Shown here: piece after piece, positions 54,774 through 62,663 of the stretch | How the letters are laid out: the number at the start of each line of letters is the position of its first letter | Position numbering within the stretch: the stretch's first letter is position 1 | Notes under the pieces: generated by a model | What the model was told of the DNA's origin: nothing | Seen by the model: only the letters and a program-made list of their open reading frames with translations | Database searches by the model: none | Source: Flavobacterium petrolei | GTDB lineage: Bacteria > Bacteroidota > Bacteroidia > Flavobacteriales > Flavobacteriaceae | NCBI RefSeq assembly: GCF_003314435.2 | Contig: NZ_QNVY02000001.1 | Span: forward strand, 1,364,001-1,428,000 | Reading direction: 5' to 3' | Length of the DNA stretch: 64,000 nucleotides | Program-made: the position numbers and the translations under genes

Positions 54774-55388
54774 TTAAAACAACCCGTTCAATTCGGCATC
54801 AATTCGGTTAAAAATATTTCCTAAATCTTCAGGATTATCAACAAAATTTATGTTGTCAACATCAATAATTAATAATTTTCCTTTGTCGTAGGTTTGAATC
54901 CAACCTTCATATCTTTCGTTCAATCGACTCAAATAATCAATAGATATTGAGTTTTCGTATTCACGACCACGTTTGTGTATTTGTCCCACTAAATTTGGAA
55001 TTGAACTTCTTAAGTAAATCAATAAATCAGGCGCTTTAACTGTGGATTCCATCAATTCAAAAAGGGAAGAGTAATTCTGAAAATCGCGATTGGTCATCAA
55101 ACCCATTGCATAAAGATTGGGCGCAAAAATATGTGCATCTTCATAAATAGTTCGGTCCTGAATGATTTTTTTGCCGCTTTCGCGAATTTGCATTACCTGA
55201 CGGAAACGGCTATTCAAGAAATAAATTTGTAAATTAAACGACCAACGTTCCATTTGGTGGTAAAAATCATCTAGGTAGGGATTGTCGACAACATCTTCAT
55301 AATGCGGTTCCCACTTGAAATGTTTCGCTAACAAGCGTGTTAAAGTTGTCTTTCCAGAGCCTATGTTTCCTGCTATTGCTATGTGCAT
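54774..55388 (-). CDS. Deoxynucleoside kinase
   Basis: The protein has 204 residues. It has the P-loop GNIGSGKTTL (7-16), the dNK signature EDVVDNPYLDDFY with its Glu base, the DRTIYEDAHIFA segment and a lid Arg region (KRGREYE). It phosphorylates deoxynucleosides in salvage; substrate choice (dA/dG or others) is not clear by eye. Its ATG-side end overlaps the upstream gene's stop by one base (TAATG), so it is translationally coupled to the hypothetical exported protein. Confidence 0.9.
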   Translation of the reverse strand: MHIAIAGNIGSGKTTLTRLLAKHFKWEPHYEDVVDNPYLDDFYHQMERWSFNLQIYFLNSRFRQVMQIRESGKKIIQDRTIYEDAHIFAPNLYAMGLMTNRDFQNYSSLFELMESTVKAPDLLIYLRSSIPNLVGQIHKRGREYENSISIDYLSRLNERYEGWIQTYDKGKLLIIDVDNINFVDNPEDLGNIFNRIDAELNGLF

Positions 55389-56179
55389 TACGGTATTATG
55401 ATTTTATAATTTGTAATTCCTTCGGATGTAAAAATAGATAAAATTTGGTCTTTGTAATAAAATTTTTTAAAGCTTTTTTCTGCAATTTTAATCTCCGTTT
55501 TTTGATCTTTTTCTAAATCCTGAAAAATTAAACTTCCGTTTGTTGAATAAATAAACTGATTTTTATTTATAATTTCAATTGATTCAAAATCAGGAACTTT
55601 TCCGTTGTTTGTAATTCTTCCAAAAATATCACAAGCGTACCAATTGTTTTTGTTGTCAATCCAATAAAATGCATTAAAATCTGAAAAATAATTCTTAATA
55701 TTTTCCGCAGAAGGAACTGAAATAGTCTTGTAAATAGTGTTCAGATAATCATATAATCCTAATTGCTGATTCATACTGTTATAAATCCAAAGCTGATTTT
55801 GGGACGCAATCCCAATTGCTGAAACCACAATAGGAATTGTACTTTCTGAAAAATTGATTTTTTGGATTTCATTCAGTTGATTGTCCAAAAGGATAACGGT
55901 GTTGAAATTTTCGTAAAATAATACGATTTTAAGCGGGTTTTGGAGGTCTACTTTGGTGATTTTACCCAAAGAAATATTCTTGTATTCTAAAGTGTCTCGC
56001 GTATTAATTTTAGAAAAGGCATTGTTTTTTATGGTGTAATAAAAACCAAAGGGATCATATCCCAGAAATTGATCACCATCAAAACGGATGGAATCCATTA
56101 AAACAGCATTTTGCTTTAGATTTTGAGAAATCATTATTGAAAATGAACTTATTAATAGCAACAGTATTACTTTTTTCAT
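55388..56179 (-). CDS. Exported protein of unknown function, probably beta-propeller-like
   Basis: The protein has 263 residues with a signal peptide (ending near MISQ). The mature part is rich in short strands with repeats of the type YYTIKNN, LWIYNSMNQQLGLYD and FYWIDNKNNWYACD, as in small beta-propellers. No enzyme motif is seen. It is cotranscribed with the deoxynucleoside kinase gene; such gene pairs need not share a function. Confidence 0.65.
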   Translation of the reverse strand: MKKVILLLLISSFSIMISQNLKQNAVLMDSIRFDGDQFLGYDPFGFYYTIKNNAFSKINTRDTLEYKNISLGKITKVDLQNPLKIVLFYENFNTVILLDNQLNEIQKINFSESTIPIVVSAIGIASQNQLWIYNSMNQQLGLYDYLNTIYKTISVPSAENIKNYFSDFNAFYWIDNKNNWYACDIFGRITNNGKVPDFESIEIINKNQFIYSTNGSLIFQDLEKDQKTEIKIAEKSFKKFYYKDQILSIFTSEGITNYKIIIP

Positions 56180-56293
56180 GAAAGCGAAATTACAATTAAA
56201 CCTTTTATAATTATTAAGGTCTTACTGTTATTTTAACAGAATGGTTGTAACAAAAATAGTATTTTTCACTCTTATTTATCAAAATCCAATAAT

Positions 56294-57193
56294 ATGTATA
56301 AAGTAATTTTCACATTAGTATTAGCAGTTGCATCATTTATGGGACTTCAAGCTCAGGAATTTCAAGGAATGGCGGTGTATGAATCAAAAACCAGCACTTC
56401 CGATTTTAAAACCCGAATGGAGGGAAACAAAAATATGACTCCGGACATGCAGAAAATAATCGAGGAAAGAATGAAGAAGATGTTCGAAAAAACATTTATC
56501 CTCAACTTTAATAAAACAGCTTCTATTTATAAGGAAGAAGAAAAGCTAGAAGCGTCAACACAAGCCGGTGGAGGATTCCGAATGATGTCAAGCTTTGCTG
56601 GCGGCGGCGGTACCTTTTATAAAAACGTAAAAGACAAACAGTACAGTAATGATAAAGAGTTTATGGGAAAAGAATTTTTGGTTAAAGATTCGCTTACGAG
56701 TCTAGCTTGGAAAATGGAAGCTGAAACAAGAGTAATTGGAGGATATACTTGTTATAAAGCCACGGCTGTAAAAAAACCTAGCGCAACTGATTTTAGAAAC
56801 ATGAGACCGCGAAAAGAGGATGCGGATAAAAAAGAAGGAGCAAAACCAGCGGATGATAAAAAAACAAATTTTTTAGATGCGGTTGAAGTGCCTAAAGAAA
56901 TAGTAATTACTGCATGGTATACCCCTGAAATACCGGTGAGCCAGGGTCCAGAAGGATATTGGGGTTTACCGGGATTAATTTTGGAAGTGAATGATGGCAG
57001 AACAATCATTTTATGCTCTAAGATTGTACTGAACCCAAAGGATAAAGTAGAAATTAAATCCGTAATCAAAGGAAAAGTAGTTTCTCAAAAAGAGTATGAC
57101 GAAGCCGTAATGAAAAAAATGGAGGAATTCAGAGAGATGAATCAAGGTCGTGGCGGCAGAGAAGGCGGCATGCAAATTCGTTTTGGAAATTAA
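56294..57193 (+). CDS. GLPGLI family protein
   Basis: The protein has 299 residues with a signal peptide (ending at LQAQ). The family motif is present as YWGLPGLILEVND (residues near 222). A Gly-rich segment with a run of Met and Phe lies near residue 95, and the C-terminus is Gly/Arg rich. GLPGLI proteins are Bacteroidota-specific, secreted, of unknown function, and are commonly next to an outer-membrane receptor, as here. Confidence 0.9.
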   Translation: MYKVIFTLVLAVASFMGLQAQEFQGMAVYESKTSTSDFKTRMEGNKNMTPDMQKIIEERMKKMFEKTFILNFNKTASIYKEEEKLEASTQAGGGFRMMSSFAGGGGTFYKNVKDKQYSNDKEFMGKEFLVKDSLTSLAWKMEAETRVIGGYTCYKATAVKKPSATDFRNMRPRKEDADKKEGAKPADDKKTNFLDAVEVPKEIVITAWYTPEIPVSQGPEGYWGLPGLILEVNDGRTIILCSKIVLNPKDKVEIKSVIKGKVVSQKEYDEAVMKKMEEFREMNQGRGGREGGMQIRFGN

Positions 57194-57219
57194 TACCTGT
57201 AGTTATACACCCAATTAAA

Positions 57220-59970
57220 ATGAGAAAAATTCTAGTTCTGATCGCCCTTGTGGTGGTTCCTATTTCCTATGCTCAAAATATCCGTTTGGAAGGATTGGTT
57301 CAAGACAAAGGAAAACTGCCTTTAGAAATGGCCAATGTCATGGCGGTGAACCAAACTACTAAAGCTATGGATGCCTATGCCATAACGACTGATAAAGGAA
57401 AATTTATGTTGAACCTTAAACCCAATACGGCTTATGTAATTAAACTGAGTTATTTGGGTATGCAAAATAAAGAAGTTACCGTTACTACGCTAGCCGAAAA
57501 TATGGTGCAGAATATTACCATGGAATCCGGTGGAATCGAACTTGATGGCGTGGAGATCGTACGCGAAATGCCAGTGTCTATAAAAGGAGACACTATTGTT
57601 TATAATACGGATTCGTTCAAAACAGGCGAAGAGCGTAAACTTGAAGACGTGTTTAAAAAACTGCCAGGGTTTGAAGTAATGGCGGACGGTCAGGTGCAAG
57701 TAGAAGGAAAAAAAGTAGCAAAACTATTTGTAAATGGCAAACCATTTATGGAGGGAGATACTAAATTGGGCTCAAAAAACATTCCTTCGGATGCTGTTGA
57801 TAAAGTACAAGTGCTGCGAAATTTCAATGAAGTGTCGCAAATGAAAGGCCTTGAAAATAACAACGATGATATTGCGATTAACATCAAACTCAAAAAAGGA
57901 AAAGATAAATTTTGGTTTGGTGATGTAAGTGCTGGCTTAGCTAATGACAAGGGCTATATTTTCAATCCAAAAATATTTTATTACTCCCCAAAAACCAGTA
58001 TCAATTCTATCGTTAATTTGAATAATATTGGAGAAGTATCTTTGACTTCTGCAGATTTTTTCAGAATAACAGGTGGAGCAAGAAATACTATTGGTCGTAA
58101 TGGGACAACACTTACGCTTAATCGAAACTTTTTTGGTTTGTCTGGCGGCGATAATGTGGCCAAAGCAAGTGACAAATTTGGGGCACTCAATTTGAATCAT
58201 TCGGTTTCAAAAAAATGGACATTATCCGGTTTTGCGGCTTATTCGTCAACCTTCAATCAGTCTATTACTAATTCAGAAAGAGGGATTTTTGAGCCTAACA
58301 CTACTAATATAGCCACCTTAGAAAACAGAAAAAACAAAACGGATTCTAAAAACAATGCATTTATTGCAAAATTTGGTTCTAAATATAAAGCCAATGATAA
58401 TTTTCAATTGGATTATGATGCGTTCTTTAGAAAAAATGATCAACAAGATGTAGATAACAGCCAAACTAATTTTAGTACAATGAACAATGGTTCAATGGTC
58501 TCTAATTCTAATACGGTTATCGCTTTTCAAAAACAAGCACCAGCCTCATTCAATCAGAGTTTAAATTTGTTTTTTACACAAAATCCAAAATCTACTTGGG
58601 TACTCGAAATGCAACATCAATACGAGGACGAAGATCCATTTTATAATCCGCAACTTTCAGTCAATCCGTATCAAAACGCTACTTCACAAAATCCAAATGA
58701 TCCAAGTGCGGTTTTTGTCAATGAAAACACATTGAATATCGAACAATCTAGATTTGTAAAAACCAATAAGCTGGATGCAAAAATCGATTACTTTTACCAA
58801 ATTTCGAATAAAAGTATATTGAATTTGACTGCAGGAAATACGAACGCTTTTCAGTCGTATAATTCGAGTATTTTACAAATTTTACATGATCAAACCGTTA
58901 ATCCTGTTGAGCAAGCGGCATATAATAACGATGTGCGTTACCGTTTTAATGATGCGTTTTTGGGATTGCATTATAAATTTATTGCAGGCAAGTTTACATT
59001 TAACCCTGGTTTCTCTGTTCATCAATACAATACTACTAATGAGCAATTTGGCAATCCTTTCAAACTTAATTTTAACCGATTATTGCCGGATATGTTTGCG
59101 CGTTGGGATTTGAAAAAATCGGAAAATTTAACGTATAACTTTAATGTGAAAAATGGTTTTAATGATGTAAATGCGTTGGTCGAAGGGTATGTTTTTACTA
59201 ATTTTAATAGCATTACGCGCGGAAATTCACAATTGGAAAATTCACTCGTAACTAGTCACAGACTGAATTACTCAAAGTATAATTTGTATAATTTCACTAC
59301 AATTTTTGCAAACATCAGTTATACAACTACCAAAGATCCGGTAGTTAATGGAGTTTCTTTTCAAAGTATTTATTCAACTTCGGACCGTTTGAATTTAGAT
59401 GCTGAGAACGAAAATTTAAACGGAAATTTGTTCTACTCTAAAAGCTTCAAAAAGTATTACAAAGTTACTGCTGGCGCAAATGCAGGATGGAACCGCAATT
59501 TTGTACTAAACAGAAGAGTTACTAACGGTGCTACTCAAGAGTTCATTCAAGGAATTGAAAATGTAAATCATTCGTACAATTTGGCTTTTGCAACGCAGTT
59601 CAAAAAATATCCCAACGTAGATTTGGGTTACCGTGTGAATTTCTCAGAACAAGCATCTAATAAATTCACCACACAAACACCAACTGTAAAGCTGAATTAT
59701 TATTTCTTGAATGGTTTGAATGTTAATTGGGATTATGCCTTTAACCGATTTAAAAATGAAACCAACGGTGTGACAAACGATTTTAAAATCATGACGGCTA
59801 GTTTGAATTATATTAAAAAGGATGCCAAATTTGAATACAGAATTCAGGCCAATAATTTATTAAATACAAGGTCTAGATTGAATAACTCTTTTAGCGTGAA
59901 TGGTTTTAATGCCAATGAAAATATTATCCTGCCTCGATTTGTAACCCTTATTGTAAAGTACAATTTATAA
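57220..59970 (+). CDS. TonB-dependent-receptor-like outer-membrane protein
   Basis: The protein has 916 residues with a signal peptide (ending at SYAQ). A CarboxypepD_reg domain (about 20-110; RLEGLVQDKGKLPLEMANV) precedes a plug-like segment (about 125-225; KLEDVFKKLPGFEV, AVDKVQVLRNFNEV). A large barrel follows, with a terminal segment FVTLIVKYNL. It belongs to the outer-membrane beta-barrel group related to TonB receptors but has no clear N-terminal TonB box. It starts 26 bases after the GLPGLI gene and probably forms a unit with it. The substrate is unknown. Confidence 0.87.
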   Translation: MRKILVLIALVVVPISYAQNIRLEGLVQDKGKLPLEMANVMAVNQTTKAMDAYAITTDKGKFMLNLKPNTAYVIKLSYLGMQNKEVTVTTLAENMVQNITMESGGIELDGVEIVREMPVSIKGDTIVYNTDSFKTGEERKLEDVFKKLPGFEVMADGQVQVEGKKVAKLFVNGKPFMEGDTKLGSKNIPSDAVDKVQVLRNFNEVSQMKGLENNNDDIAINIKLKKGKDKFWFGDVSAGLANDKGYIFNPKIFYYSPKTSINSIVNLNNIGEVSLTSADFFRITGGARNTIGRNGTTLTLNRNFFGLSGGDNVAKASDKFGALNLNHSVSKKWTLSGFAAYSSTFNQSITNSERGIFEPNTTNIATLENRKNKTDSKNNAFIAKFGSKYKANDNFQLDYDAFFRKNDQQDVDNSQTNFSTMNNGSMVSNSNTVIAFQKQAPASFNQSLNLFFTQNPKSTWVLEMQHQYEDEDPFYNPQLSVNPYQNATSQNPNDPSAVFVNENTLNIEQSRFVKTNKLDAKIDYFYQISNKSILNLTAGNTNAFQSYNSSILQILHDQTVNPVEQAAYNNDVRYRFNDAFLGLHYKFIAGKFTFNPGFSVHQYNTTNEQFGNPFKLNFNRLLPDMFARWDLKKSENLTYNFNVKNGFNDVNALVEGYVFTNFNSITRGNSQLENSLVTSHRLNYSKYNLYNFTTIFANISYTTTKDPVVNGVSFQSIYSTSDRLNLDAENENLNGNLFYSKSFKKYYKVTAGANAGWNRNFVLNRRVTNGATQEFIQGIENVNHSYNLAFATQFKKYPNVDLGYRVNFSEQASNKFTTQTPTVKLNYYFLNGLNVNWDYAFNRFKNETNGVTNDFKIMTASLNYIKKDAKFEYRIQANNLLNTRSRLNNSFSVNGFNANENIILPRFVTLIVKYNL

Positions 59971-59988
59971 GAGGAAGTTTGGAGATAA

Positions 59989-60024
59989 AAAAAGGGGATT
60001 TTGCAGATGCAAAATCCCCTTTTT
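59989..60024. terminator. Terminator between the receptor-like gene and metK
   Basis: A 17-bp inverted repeat (aaaaaggggattttgca and its complement) flanked by A and T runs lies between convergent genes. Confidence 0.88.
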
Positions 60025-60042
60025 TATATTATAAATGTTGTA

Positions 60043-61293
60043 TTACAATCCAAATGCAGTTTTAACTTGGTCAACGAAATCTAATTTTTCCCAAGTAAAC
60101 AATTCAACAGTAACTGTTTTTTCATTTCCACCTGGAGCAGAAAAAGTTTTAGTAACTGTTTCTGGAGTACGACCCATGTGTCCGTAAGCAGCAGTTTCGC
60201 TATAAATTGGATTTCTTAATTTCAAACGTTGCTCGATAAAGTAAGGACGCATATCAAAAATAGCTTCTACTTTTTTTGCAATTTCGCCATTGGTCAAATT
60301 CACTTTTGAAGTTCCGTAAGTATCAATAAAAATACCCATTGGTTTTGCTACACCAATAGCATACGAAACTTGTACTAAAATCTCGTCAGCAACACCCGCA
60401 GCAACTAAGTTTTTAGCGATATGACGTGTTGCATAAGCAGCACTTCTATCTACTTTACTTGGATCTTTTCCAGAGAATGCACCACCACCGTGAGCACCTT
60501 TTCCACCGTAAGTATCAACGATAATTTTTCTTCCTGTCAATCCAGTATCTCCATGTGGTCCTCCAATTACGAATTTTCCAGTTGGGTTAATGTGGTATTG
60601 GATTGCATCGTTGAATAAATGGGCATGCGTTGGATTTTTTGCAATAATCCTTGGAATTAAAATTTCAATGATGTCTTTTTTGATTTTTGCAAGCATTGTA
60701 GCTTCTTCGTCAAAATCATCATGTTGTGTCGAGATTACAATAGCATCAATACGAGTTGGCTTGTTGTCATCGCTGTATTCTAAAGTCACTTGAGATTTAG
60801 CATCAGGACGCAAATACGTAATTTCGTTATTTTCACGTCTTAAAATAGCTAATTCCTGCAATAATTTATGAGATAAATCAAGTGCCAATGGCATGTAATT
60901 TTCGGTTTCATTAGTGGCGTAACCAAACATCATTCCTTGGTCACCAGCGCCTTGCTCTTCAGGATTTTTTCTGTCAACACCCTGATTAATGTCAGCAGAT
61001 TGTTCGTGAATAGCAGAAAGGATTCCACAAGAATTGGCTTCAAACATGTATTCGCTTTTTGTGTAACCAATTTTTCTGATTACATCACGAGCGATTTGTT
61101 GTACATCTAAATAAGTATTTGATTTTACTTCTCCAGCCAAAATTACCTGGCCAGTAGTTACTAAAGTTTCGCAAGCTACTTTTGAATCAGCATCAAATGC
61201 CAAAAAATTATCAATTAATGCGTCCGAAATTTGATCTGCAATTTTGTCTGGATGTCCTTCGCTTACAGATTCTGACGTAAATAAATAGGCCAT
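60043..61293 (-). CDS. metK: S-adenosylmethionine synthetase
   Basis: The protein has 416 residues. It has [18 protein letters not shown], the hexapeptide-like [15 protein letters not shown], the ATP-loop [18 protein letters not shown] and HMGRTPE near the C-terminus. It makes SAM from methionine and ATP. Its mRNA leader is about 165 bases long, structured, and holds three very small open frames. The convergent receptor-like gene ends 72 bases away. Confidence 0.97.
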   Translation of the reverse strand: MAYLFTSESVSEGHPDKIADQISDALIDNFLAFDADSKVACETLVTTGQVILAGEVKSNTYLDVQQIARDVIRKIGYTKSEYMFEANSCGILSAIHEQSADINQGVDRKNPEEQGAGDQGMMFGYATNETENYMPLALDLSHKLLQELAILRRENNEITYLRPDAKSQVTLEYSDDNKPTRIDAIVISTQHDDFDEEATMLAKIKKDIIEILIPRIIAKNPTHAHLFNDAIQYHINPTGKFVIGGPHGDTGLTGRKIIVDTYGGKGAHGGGAFSGKDPSKVDRSAAYATRHIAKNLVAAGVADEILVQVSYAIGVAKPMGIFIDTYGTSKVNLTNGEIAKKVEAIFDMRPYFIEQRLKLRNPIYSETAAYGHMGRTPETVTKTFSAPGGNEKTVTVELFTWEKLDFVDQVKTAFGL

Positions 61294-61312
61294 AATAGTT
61301 ATTATTTTTAAA

Positions 61313-61369
61313 TTAAGCGAGAAAAAATAATTGCTGAAAAGGACTAAAGGAGGGTTCCTGCTTTAGCAT
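61313..61369 (-). CDS. Possible 18-codon leader peptide of metK
   Basis: An ATG at 61369 opens an 18-residue frame, [18 protein letters not shown], that stops 19 bases before the metK ATG. Its first codons lie in a stem (ctaaag/ctttag with agg/cct). Two shorter frames precede it in the same leader: MKQIHYGC and MLKIFQ. No run of one amino acid is present, so classical attenuation is not suggested. Translation is unproven; it could act as an upstream open frame. Confidence 0.3.
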   Translation of the reverse strand: MLKQEPSFSPFQQLFFLA

Positions 61370-61463
61370 TTTTTCTACTGAAAAATTTTCAGCATCCATA
61401 ATGAATTTGTTTCATTATGAAGAGGTTGCAATCAGTTCAAATTTTTCCTCTTGTATTCGGGTG

Positions 61464-61492
61464 CAAATGTATGAAACCATTTTGAATTGCAA
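61464..61492 (-). promoter_or_regulatory. Promoter of metK
   Basis: On the minus strand TTG at 61492-61490, 18 bases, then TACATTTG at 61471-61464 match the full promoter pattern, followed by CACCCG. It implies a leader of about 165 bases. Confidence 0.75.
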
Positions 61493-61733
61493 ATTAATCT
61501 TAACTTTTTTTTGCGGATAATTCTTTTTTCAGGTTCTCTTGCTTGCCAAAATTAATAGTGGTAGGATTTCGATAAATATTTTTGAAAATTATTTGGATTT
61601 TTAAAAAATTATTTGCAAATTTGGTTTTAGAAAAAAATAAAAGATGAAATTTAATATTTGTAATATGTTTAAAGTCGCGCAGGATAATTCCTGAGGGTCG
61701 CTTATTGCATAATTTTAAATTAAATTATATAGC
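61493..61733. other. Intergenic stretch upstream of an orphan terminator
   Basis: Between the metK promoter and the plus-strand hairpin at 61734 I find no gene. A 16-codon frame (61644-61694, plus strand) and a small stem (cagga/tcctg near 61680-61693) are the only structures. A -7-like tatttttg lies at 61577-61584 with no well-placed TTG. Confidence 0.35.
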
Positions 61734-61762
61734 AAAAGCTTCCCAGATAACGGGAAGCTTTT
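61734..61762 (+). terminator. Orphan intrinsic terminator
   Basis: An 11-bp stem (aaaagcttccc/gggaagctttt) with a 7-base loop is followed by a T run on the plus strand. No plus-strand gene lies upstream for over 1.7 kb, so it may end an unannotated small RNA. Confidence 0.75.
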
Positions 61763-61806
61763 TTTTGAATACAACAGAGATAATAGCACAGAAATAAAAA
61801 ATATAA

Positions 61807-61896
61807 ATGAATAACCTAAAATTCCAGTTTACAAATAATTCAACTGTCAATACGATGATTGCTGCAAATGCCATTATGTGTATTTGCGTCTGTTGA
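61807..61896 (+). CDS. Putative cysteine-codon leader peptide (29 residues)
   Basis: An ATG at 61807 opens 29 codons that end Met-Cys-Ile-Cys-Val-Cys followed by TGA at 61894-61896. Three of the last five codons are Cys, at the extreme end of the frame, as in leader peptides that sense charged tRNA. A pairing segment and a terminator follow directly. The initiator context (aaatataaATG) is AT-rich, as at other starts here. No longer frame competes on this strand. Translation itself is not proven. Confidence 0.6.
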   Translation: MNNLKFQFTNNSTVNTMIAANAIMCICVC

Positions 61897-61897
61897 T

Positions 61898-61959
61898 TCC
61901 AAAAGTATAAGTTTACAAACAACTTAAAACCCTTTTGGATATACATCTAAAAGGGTTTT
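61898..61959 (+). promoter_or_regulatory. Putative transcription attenuator (antiterminator plus terminator)
   Basis: The terminator is an 11-bp stem (aaaaccctttt, 61926-61936; aaaagggtttt, 61949-61959) with a T run after it. The segment tccaaaag (61898-61905), one base after the leader stop, is perfectly complementary to cttttgga (61932-61939), which includes half of the terminator left arm. The two pairings exclude each other. A ribosome at the stop codon would cover tccaaaag and permit termination; one stalled at the Cys codons would leave it free. Confidence 0.62.
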
Positions 61960-62041
61960 TTATTTTAAGAATATATTTTAATTTTAAAAAGCATAATGCG
62001 AATAAAACCAACAACGAATTATAAACCTAACATCTAAAATT

Positions 62042-62251
62042 ATGAGCACAACTAAGTATTTTCCAAAAACATTCCAATTATTAGAGAGGATTAATAACAT
62101 GAATAAAAAACAAGAGGAGAACAATCCAAAAAATGAATTGATTCATCCTAGATTTGAAATTTCCAAAAATGATGCTTTGGCACAAAAAATAGTGCCTAAT
62201 TCATTACTTTTTCTAATGTATTCACAAGAGAATGAAGCGCTTTTTATCTAA
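62042..62251 (+). CDS. Small protein of unknown function downstream of the attenuator
   Basis: The frame codes 69 residues, beginning MSTTKYFPKTFQLLERINN, with no membrane helix, signal or recognised family. The middle is polar (KKQEENNPKNEL). The start context (ctaaaattATG) resembles other genes here. The first residues faintly recall O-acetylhomoserine sulfhydrylase N-termini, but similarity stops there, so I do not claim a remnant. It is the first frame after the putative Cys attenuator. An in-frame ATG at 62099 is an alternative start. Confidence 0.45.
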   Translation: MSTTKYFPKTFQLLERINNMNKKQEENNPKNELIHPRFEISKNDALAQKIVPNSLLFLMYSQENEALFI

Positions 62252-62303
62252 GAAATCCGAATTCATTTTCGGTTTTGAGATTTTCAAAAAAGTATTTAAA
62301 ATT

Positions 62304-62360
62304 GTTGTTTTGACGAGGTGAGAACTGTAATTTGTTTGTAATGCTTCGTCAAAATAACAT
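62304..62360 (+). repeat. Inverted repeat between the small gene and the riboswitch
   Basis: tgttgttttgacga (62304-62317) pairs with tcgtcaaaataaca (62347-62360) over 13 of 14 positions, with a 29-base loop. It could be a weak terminator or a protein site. Confidence 0.4.
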
Positions 62361-62424
62361 TTGTATGTTTATTGTTTTCAGGTTTTTATTTGAACCATAC
62401 AAAGAAATCGATTGCGTATAAAAA

Positions 62425-62456
62425 TTTGGTTGTTAAAAAAATTAGTGGTTAATTTG
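62425..62456 (+). promoter_or_regulatory. Probable promoter of the SAM riboswitch-metX-thrA transcript
   Basis: TTTG at 62425-62428, 20 bases, then TTAATTTG (62449-62456, one mismatch to TAnnTTTG) followed by CA. The start would fall about 20 bases before the riboswitch P1 stem. Confidence 0.5.
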
Positions 62457-62484
62457 CAATCATAAGTTCACAAACGTATTGAAA

Positions 62485-62590
62485 TGTTATAAAGAAAGGC
62501 AGAGGGATTAGACCCGATGAAGCCTTAGCAACCCTTCGATTTATCGAAGAAGGTGCTGCATTCTACCACGCTCATCGTGGAAAGATAACA
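62485..62590 (+). ncRNA. SAM-I (S-box) riboswitch
   Basis: P1 is tgttat (62485-62490) with ataaca (62585-62590). The conserved core reads agagggatta-gacccgatgaagcc-ttagcaaccc, then P3 (ttcgat/atcgaa), ggtgctgcattctacc and P4 (ccacg/cgtgg). This is the S-box layout. Downstream, ctttcttt (62618-62625) can pair with aaagaaag (62491-62498), so SAM binding could alter the fold near the metX start. No terminator with a T run is seen, which suggests control of translation. Confidence 0.9.
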
Positions 62591-62663
62591 CTAAGAATTT
62601 GTCTAGATAACTCCTAGCTTTCTTTCTAATATTTCCAAACACAAGTCAAAAATCATAAAAGAT

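Noticed and set aside
61294..61460. SAM-II riboswitch in the metK leader (a gctaaag string is present)
   Set aside because: The conserved SAM-II pseudoknot order could not be matched; only the short string is shared.
61644..61694. Sixteen-codon frame as a second leader peptide
   Set aside because: It has no run of a regulatory codon, and I found no segment complementary to the left arm of the terminator at 61734.
61725..61946. Minus-strand open frame of 73 codons between metK and metX
   Set aside because: Both ends lie within intrinsic terminator hairpins that work on the plus strand, and the composition is that of translated AT-rich sequence. The plus-strand Cys leader explains the region better.
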